Below, piece after piece: positions 59,300 to 64,000 of a DNA stretch of 64,000 nucleotides; positions within the stretch are counted from its first letter, which is position 1, and each line of letters opens with the position of its first letter. Source of the DNA: Torreya grandis. Taxonomy: Eukaryota; Streptophyta; Pinopsida; Cupressales; Taxaceae. The notes beneath the pieces were generated by a model. That model searched no databases. It saw only the letters and a list, made by a program, of their open reading frames with translations, and was not told the origin of the DNA. The DNA lies in the NCBI GenBank assembly GCA_037957365.1, contig JARHVA010008419.1, positions 207,501 through 271,500 of the forward strand, read 5' to 3'. Position numbers and translations under genes: made by a program.

Positions 59300-60640
59300 A
59301 AGAGGGATTTATTGATTAGGTGAATTTTTCTAATCCCTAAACCTCCTTATAGTTTAGATCTACATACTTTATCCAAACTGACCAAGGCAATCCTCTTTTT
59401 CTCTTCCACCATAAACCATATAAAATTCCTATGAATCCTCTCAAACTTCTCTATAATATATTTATGGATTTTGAATAGGGAAAGGAAATAAATAGGAATT
59501 CCCTAGAGGGAAGTCTTAAAAAGTTGGTATTTTCTAGCTTGACTCAATAGCTTTCCTTTCCACCCAGCTAACTCCTATATTCTTTAAAGGATAGAATTAT
59601 AATATATGGGAGGAACATATTTAGCTGATAAGGGAAGTCCAAGGTAAGTACCTAGTATCTCACCACTTGTTCATCTAAGAATCCCCATGATTTTTTATTG
59701 AAGGCCCATAGTAGTGTTGAAAAAGTATACCAAGCTCTTATCATAGTTGATACATTGGCTAGATGCACCCACATAGTCCTAGATAACCTTCTTCCATTTA
59801 ATATATTCCACCATTGAGGCATCCCCAAAGAGGATAATGTCATCCACAAACTATTGAATGGTAGTAGAGTTAACTATTGAAGTAGGTTTAATACCTTTTA
59901 TCTCCTACTTAGTAGATTTGTTAAACTCCTACTATAAACCTAAACCATGAGAATGAATAGGTAAGGAGAAAAGGGGTCACATTGCCTTAGACACCTCCCA
60001 ACATTTAAAAATCCCCTTGTGACTCCATTGACAAGGATAGAGTACTTGATAGTGGTCACATAGGTTTTGATGAGCTACATTATTCTATCCTAAAACCCAA
60101 TTTTCTCAAGGAATTTAAATAGAAACTCCCAAGACACTCTGTCATAAGCCTTAGATATGTCCAGTCTAAAAACCATCCAAAGAAAATTATTTATTTCCAT
60201 GGAATGAATAAATCAATGCATTGATATGGCAGTGTCCAAAATTTGACTACTAATAACAAGCCCCTTCTGATTATTATTGATCAGGTGGCTTAGGATCAGT
60301 TATAATCTACATACCAGGATTTTAGAGAATATCTTATAGATATTATCATAAATTATTATTGGCATAGAGTATCCCATATAAATAGGATCTAGTTTCTTTG
60401 AGATAAGCACTGTGATTATGTGATTAAGTTGTTTTAACAATTTTCTAGTCATAAAGAAGTCTATAACCGCTTCAGTAACATCATACCCCACTATCTCCCA
60501 CTAATCTTGATAAAAGGCTAGAGGAAAACCATTAGGGCCTAGGGACTTAAAATCACCCATAGAAAATATACAAGCATGCACTTCCTCTTTAGTCATAGGT
60601 TTTTAAAGAAGATTATTATCTTCAACATTAAGCTAGGTAG
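59300..60640 (-). pseudogene. LINE H reverse transcriptase
   Basis: Reading right to left: MTKEEVHACIFSMGDFKSLG, PNGFPLAFYQD; ITVLISKKLDPI; a SQILDTAI block; VFRLDISKAYDRVSWEFL (60131-60170, catalytic Asp kept); TRGFLNVGRCLRQCDPFSPY; and FVDDIILFGDA (59819-59850, the F-[AV]-D-D box intact). Next come GTYLGLPLS, KGKLLSQARKYQLFKTSL, IPIYFLSLFKIHKYI, RNFIWF, KRIALVSLDKVCRSKL and GGLGIRKI. This is the complete order of plant LINE reverse transcriptase and copies the RNA at the nicked target. Both catalytic motifs survive, but stops and frameshifts prevent expression. Confidence 0.93.
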
Positions 60641-61179
60641 GGATAATATCAATTGACTCTTATTTCTCCATTTTGTCCTGAATAACAAGGAATTTCTAAA
60701 ATTAGGTGGCTGACACATACCCCAATTAAACATATAAATGGATCAAATATCCACTCTCATCCATTAACTTAATAATTTTGTTTCTCTTCATATTCTACAT
60801 TATATATTGATGGAAGAATGCAATATTTATATCTCCCTCCTAGAGCCATTACACTCTAGATTTTTGATTCTAGAAGATTTCCTTGTTTTTAAATAGTTCA
60901 CTCCATTTCTTCCTTAGGTAATCCTCTTATATCAACATATCATCAGTGATGTCTCCATTATCCATCAGTAGTTGAACGTAATCAAGGTTGGTTAATCCTT
61001 TTCTTGTTCTCAAAGATGTTACCAAAGGTATACCTATTCCAACCTTTGACTTTGTTTTTCACAATATTTAGCTTTTGTGCCAACCTATACATGGGGGATC
61101 CTTGGATAGTGATGTTCCATCATATATCCAATTGATCTCTAAATCCCATATGTTGAGTCCACATTAACTCAAAACTAAA
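60641..61179 (-). pseudogene. LINE H linker between endonuclease and RT
   Basis: Helical, Lys-rich reading such as YRLAQKLNIVKNKVKGWNRY and LRKKWSELFKNKEIF, then the conserved EGDINIAFFHQ-type phrase (family G-D-x-N-T-x-F-F-H) near 60800-60850. Confidence 0.75.
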
Positions 61180-61900
61180 GGGAAAAGATCCCTTAATCAC
61201 TCTGTCCTTCCAAGATAAAAAGAGGGGGTTGTGGTCAGAGGTTGTCCTCAGGAAGGCTTCAAGGAGATATGTACTAGTTTAATAACAATTGGATGTGACC
61301 AAAACCATATCCATTCTAACTTGTATTAATTTATCATCTTTCCTTTGATTATACCAATTAAAATTTTTCCCTTGAATATCTAGGTCTAGAAGACCCACAT
61401 TATTGAGGAACTCAACTAGGTCATCCATTCTATCAGAGTAATCTAAAATACCCCCCATATTTTTGGAGGATAGAGTGGGGATTTGAAGTCACCAAAAACC
61501 ATCTATAAATACTCTATTTTGGTCCCTATGAAAGTGTAAAGGAGATCCTATAACTCCTTTCTTGTATTTCTTTGTTTAGGGGCAGAAATATTGTCTAGTT
61601 TCTAGGATTTATTATTAGTAACCATCCTAAAACTCATAATATTCTTGTAATTAGAAATAAGAATCCCTTTCACAATATTATTATTACACATATTGAAAAT
61701 ACCTCCTAATGATATAGAGGCATCACTTATATAATATTTAGTGTTAGTCCATATTTCTTAAGCAATAATATGAAACCCTTTAGCCTTCATTTTGACTTAC
61801 AGTAAAAGGATATAAATTTTATTATGATAAATGTAGTTATTGACAAAGAAATAATTTTGAGGGCTATTAAGAACTTTATTATTCCATGAAAGGATCCTTA
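61180..61900 (-). pseudogene. LINE H endonuclease (EEP family)
   Basis: Begins near 61900 with IRILSWNNKVLNSPQ (61878-61897; the Asn of S-W-N is a catalytic residue). It continues FHIIA.EIWTNTKYYISDAS, SFRMVTNN, ISAPKQRNTRKEL (family Y-A-P), VFGDFKSPLYP (61471-61500, family G-D-F-N) and TTSDHNPLFLSW (61225-61239, catalytic S-D-H intact). The Q-E-T-K motif has degenerated to stop-V-K, losing the catalytic Glu, and GDFN is GDFK. The enzyme nicks target DNA to prime reverse transcription. It is inactive here. Confidence 0.9.
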
Positions 61901-61929
61901 TTTAGCTTGGAATTTTTTTTAGCTAATCT

Positions 61930-62075
61930 CTAGGGTCCTCTATTTTCCCAAAGCAATATCCTTGTTGACAGCGTTCTGTCTAGTTTCTCTTTGGGTGGGT
62001 CTTCCTTATTTAGAATCCACACCAACATCAATAGTTTTTATTCCTTTAAATTTGAATTTATTCTTAGAATTAGTT
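61930..62075 (-). pseudogene. LINE H ORF1, C-terminal end
   Basis: NKFKFKGIKTIDVGVDSK and GRPTQRETRQNAVNKDIALG resemble the basic end of LINE ORF1 (G-R-[KP]-x-x-x-x-x-R-E), just ahead of the ORF2 start. The rest of ORF1 is not visible beyond 62075, so the element was probably cut there. Confidence 0.55.
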
Positions 62076-64000
62076 TTTATAGGAATTATTATATCCTTTA
62101 TAAAAACATGTATCAATATTGGCCAAAACACAAAGAATCTCAAAGATATTTTAATCACACTATATTATTTCATACTTACTGAATTAATTCATTATACGAA
62201 TACAATACAAATATATAGGAAGTATTATCCTATAAATAAGGAGATTATTATCTCCTTAAATATCTCATCTACCTTCCATATTAAAATCAAACCTATTTTG
62301 TGAGTTTGGGTTAACAACCAAATCACACACAAATAATAATATACTAAACAACTCATAATAAGAGTTGTTACTACAAGCATATTTATATTATCCTCAACAA
62401 TATAAACTATACACACAATTAATAATGTTTCACACACCATAAATTAACATTCACCCCCTTATGAACATTGTTAATCCTATCTATACCCCCTTAATGTGAG
62501 CATGGGGAGAATATACATCTTCAAGAATGTGCACAAATAGAATCATATGCTAATGCATATTTTTAAGTTTGCATATTATAGATGTGATCTTACTAAAAAA
62601 TACCACTACTATGTGAAGGAATGCATATTACATTTAATTTACATGACCACAATATATGTGTCATTGAGGGTCATCTCCATAAAGAAATAAGATAGTCATG
62701 GGATCCCTATATCTAGTTGCCCTCCTATACAACTATTTGCCACATTCCATTATATCCACACTTTCCTTTGTCTCTAAATATAATCTATGTTTCAAACAAG
62801 TAGGGGAATGAAAACACACAATTGAAAAAATAAAATCACACCACAAATGTGAATAAGAATGCTCATCTATTTTTATTCAAACACACACAAGTCACCAAAT
62901 CATTTTGGGCCCCATCACTGGTGACTAACGAGAGGATCTAGAACCTTAAGCCTCTGTGTATCCTCCTTCCTCCATTTGATGATAATGCTTACTTACCAAA
63001 TTTGTCTTTGAGATGCTCTAATGGTTTTGACAGGTTATTTATTGGTTATTTCCATAGAAATTGGAACCCACTCATTTTTTAGACATTGTGTATAAGCAAA
63101 AATGTGTCTATGACTCTAAACCTAAACAACTTTGAATATTTTTATATATGAACACTTTGAATTTTCTAACTTAACATTTTTTTAACAATAATGACTTTTA
63201 TAGACATTTTTATGACATAAGAGTAATGACATTATCTTTATATTCTATAAATTATAAAGTAGACCCATAATGACTTTTGAAAAATAAATTTGCAAAATAA
63301 ATTTACATGAGATAAAAGAAACATATAAAATACTAAGATTATAAACTTCACTATAACCACAAACTTATACAAATCCCTGAAACTAACATTTGAAATCAAC
63401 ATTTAAATAATTAAAAAAATATATAAATGTTAATATTACAAAAAATTAAAGTTAAAAAAAATAGTTACTTATTTACCTAAGACAAACACTTTTGAGGTTT
63501 AAATATTTTGATTTTCAACACAACTAAACCAAAAGTATTTAAAGAAACTTACACCTAAAAAATCAAACTTAAAAAAAATGGTTTCACTATATAATGAATA
63601 CACAAAGGTATGGCTTCAGGTGATTTTGCCAAGTAGACTTCAATACATGATTCAAATCACTCTAAATGAAATTTTACGTGTCGAGTTTTTCTAATAAATT
63701 CATGATATGAGCATGTGGTGACTCCCAATGGCACAAGATGCAACCTCTGAACAAGATACAACTAGTACATCAACCCAAAAAAAATATCATAGATATCATC
63801 CTTGGGCCTCTTCCTTTGTTTAAATGGATTATCTATTAGAATGGTACAATACACAAATGACACAATAGTATATTATGAGGATATAATATTTTGATCTGAT
63901 TGAGATCACCAATTGATGCTTCAGATTTAGAGATCTAAAATCTTAAAATGATAAGCATGTAGATTATCAAAATAAAATCTTTAGATAGGACATTTTATAT
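62076..64000. other. AT-rich DNA, unassigned
   Basis: No domain could be recognised. The overlapping frames at 61962-62440 lie on both strands and look like chance. The phrase attaacattcacccccttatg (62443-62463) is like that seen near copia internal ends but is too short to call. Confidence 0.4.

Larger units (their letters stand above)
57619..62075 (-). mobile_element. LINE H, nearly full ORF2
   Basis: Minus-strand reading gives, in order, the end of ORF1, an endonuclease, a reverse transcriptase and an RNase H, the full domain order of a plant LINE. The 3' part ends in an AT-rich stretch at 57619-57720, directly beside element G; the poly(A) tail was not found. Stops and shifts are many, but almost every motif can be followed. 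Confidence 0.87.

Noticed and set aside
61962..62440. Three overlapping frames (113, 63 and 71 codons)
   Set aside because: They overlap on both strands and lie partly antisense to the LINE ORF1 end; no family pattern.
1..64000. CRISPR arrays, operons, tRNA or rRNA genes, phage or defence systems
   Set aside because: None seen. The repeat structure and gene content are those of plant retroelements, and the short repeats lack the regular repeat-spacer layout.

Overview
This window looks like intergenic chromatin from a large, repeat-rich plant nuclear genome. I found no host gene, tRNA or rRNA. What can be recognised is decayed transposable elements: Ty3/gypsy elements of the plant-specific Tat type, copia-type gag elements and plant LINEs with DUF4283 and RNase H domains. 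The DNA is very AT-rich (roughly 30 % GC by eye, not counted), CpG is rare, and every long coding region carries stops. Many stops sit where the family has Gln, Arg or Trp, as expected from long methylation and deamination. A gymnosperm with a very AT-rich genome (Welwitschia-like) would fit, but so would other large plant genomes; the species is not established here.

Layout. (A) 1-8413, minus strand: an LTR element with about 2.55-kb LTRs and only a gag remnant; its 3' LTR runs off the left edge. (B) 11075-11779 and 37972-39230, plus strand: two halves of one LINE. (C) 11781-37963, plus strand: a Tat-lineage element that splits LINE B. It has 0.81-kb LTRs with TATA boxes, gag, protease, reverse transcriptase, two RNase H domains and integrase, then an antisense plant mobile domain (PMD) reading frame and a polypurine tract. 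(D) 17611-27191, minus strand: a copia-type gag-only element inserted in the protease region of C. The result is a three-level nest, LINE > Tat > copia. (E) 39231-47875: mostly unassigned AT-rich DNA, with a possible LINE tail at 41.1 kb and an orphan Tat-like reverse transcriptase fragment at 46.6-47.1 kb. (F) 47876-49650: an unidentified decayed minus-strand coding stretch. (G) 49790-57618, minus strand: another gag-only LTR element, whose left LTR contains a nested copia-like solo LTR (50518-51560) with a near-perfect 5-bp target duplication. (H) 57619-62075, minus strand: a nearly full-length LINE ORF2 (endonuclease, reverse transcriptase, RNase H). (I) 62076-64000: unassigned.

None of these elements looks able to move now. 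Three of the four LTR elements with internal regions carry gag-like sequence without visible pol, so they probably depended on enzymes from elements such as C. The points most worth a second look are the dated nest, the antisense PMD frame inside the Tat element, the recurring gag-only architecture, and internal repeat modules in LTRs and element G.
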